A stretch of DNA of 5,597 nucleotides from Oscillospiraceae bacterium. GTDB lineage: Bacteria; Bacillota; Clostridia; Oscillospirales; Acutalibacteraceae. The translations under genes and the position numbers were made by a program. The DNA is taken from assembly GCA_003486665.1 (NCBI GenBank), contig DNGF01000097.1:2532-8128 (forward strand), in the 5' to 3' direction. Positions 5,280 through 5,597 of the stretch are shown here, in pieces. A model generated the notes under the pieces. It was not told the DNA's origin. It searched no databases and saw nothing but the letters and a program-made list of their open reading frames with translations. Position 1 is the first letter of the stretch. Each line of letters starts with the position of its first letter.

Positions 5280-5582
5280 TTATTCCGGCTTACTGCTTTT
5301 AATAATCCTCCAGATCGTTCTTTCGGTATAATTATATTTCTGCGCCAGCCGGGCAACATTTTTTCCGTTATATTCCTTGGCAATCGCATTATACACAAAC
5401 TCCTTGGAAAGCATTCGGCTCGGAAAAGAAACCTGAGTTCCGCGAAACATATTGTAAACAGCCACGGTGTTTTCAAGTCCGATTTCTTCCGCGATGCTCT
5501 TGTATACGTCGTTTAAGTCCTCTATTTTCACCGTTGTCTTCATCAAATCATTCCAGTCATTCAAGTATGATTTGTGTCCCAT
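5280..5582 (-). CDS. Mor-like transcription regulator, 100 residues (helix-turn-helix)
   Basis: The layout fits the Mor transcription-activator family (named from the phage Mu middle-operon regulator). Residues about 20-47 form a helical N-terminal region (E-D-L-N-D-V-Y-K-S-I-A-E-E-I-G-L-E), and a short strand follows (G-T-Q-V-S-F-P at 48-54). Residues about 61-95 hold the helix-turn-helix, with Y-N-G-K-N-V-A-R-L-A-Q-K-Y-N-Y-T-E-R-T-I-W-R-I-I-like spacing (71-94). Full-length Mor is about 130 residues; many small clostridial relatives are 80-100, so this one is complete. The ATG at 5582 is preceded by a modest GGAAG site; M14 is a possible but less well supported start. Family members act as DNA-binding dimers and are often found on phages and mobile elements. 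It is the first visible gene of the membrane-protein operon, 34 bases before the next gene, and may control that operon. Its promoter lies outside the window. Confidence 0.78.
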   Translation of the reverse strand: MGHKSYLNDWNDLMKTTVKIEDLNDVYKSIAEEIGLENTVAVYNMFRGTQVSFPSRMLSKEFVYNAIAKEYNGKNVARLAQKYNYTERTIWRIIKSSKPE

Positions 5583-5597
5583 TTTATCACTTCCGCT

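Noticed and set aside
5139..5516. Plus-strand open frame of 125 residues
   Set aside because: It is antisense to the Mor-like gene and the first small membrane gene, with no start signals of its own.

Overview
The window looks like a chromosomal or mobile-element segment of a low-to-moderate GC Gram-positive anaerobe (Bacillota, Clostridia; a Ruminococcus-like gut bacterium is my best guess). The basis is strong AGGAGG-type ribosome binding sites, A/T-rich intergenic DNA, U-tract terminators, and a secreted DNRLRE-type protein of a kind common in that group. All supported genes lie on the minus strand, so transcription runs from high to low coordinates.

Upstream block (about 5582 down to 3091): a 100-residue Mor-like helix-turn-helix protein, then a 44-residue two-helix membrane protein, a second two-helix membrane protein with a matching 44-residue frame (possibly 57 residues), a 157-residue multi-pass membrane protein, and a 410-residue protein with an amphipathic N-terminus, a bacterial PH-like domain and a C-terminal SHOCT segment. 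Spacing is tight (34, 146, 14 and 18 bases) and the block ends at a strong intrinsic terminator (3021-3054). It reads as one operon encoding membrane proteins, a membrane-associated PH/SHOCT protein and a possible regulator. I recognise the families but not the system.

Middle: a stand-alone WYL-domain transcriptional regulator (2084-2998). Its best promoter (3058-3086) lies upstream of the preceding operon's terminator hairpin, so its mRNA would start with that hairpin. The 213-base gap after it holds a second terminator-like hairpin, a 12-base palindrome and a weak promoter.

Downstream block (1857 to the left edge): a small secreted protein of 136 residues, followed after 47 bases by the first 466 residues of a large secreted protein with a signal peptide and a DNRLRE domain. 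The latter is probably the N-terminus of a WapA/Rhs-like wall protein or polymorphic toxin cut off by the window. The WYL regulator is well placed to control this secreted pair, but that is inference. No tRNA, rRNA, CRISPR array or insertion sequence was seen.
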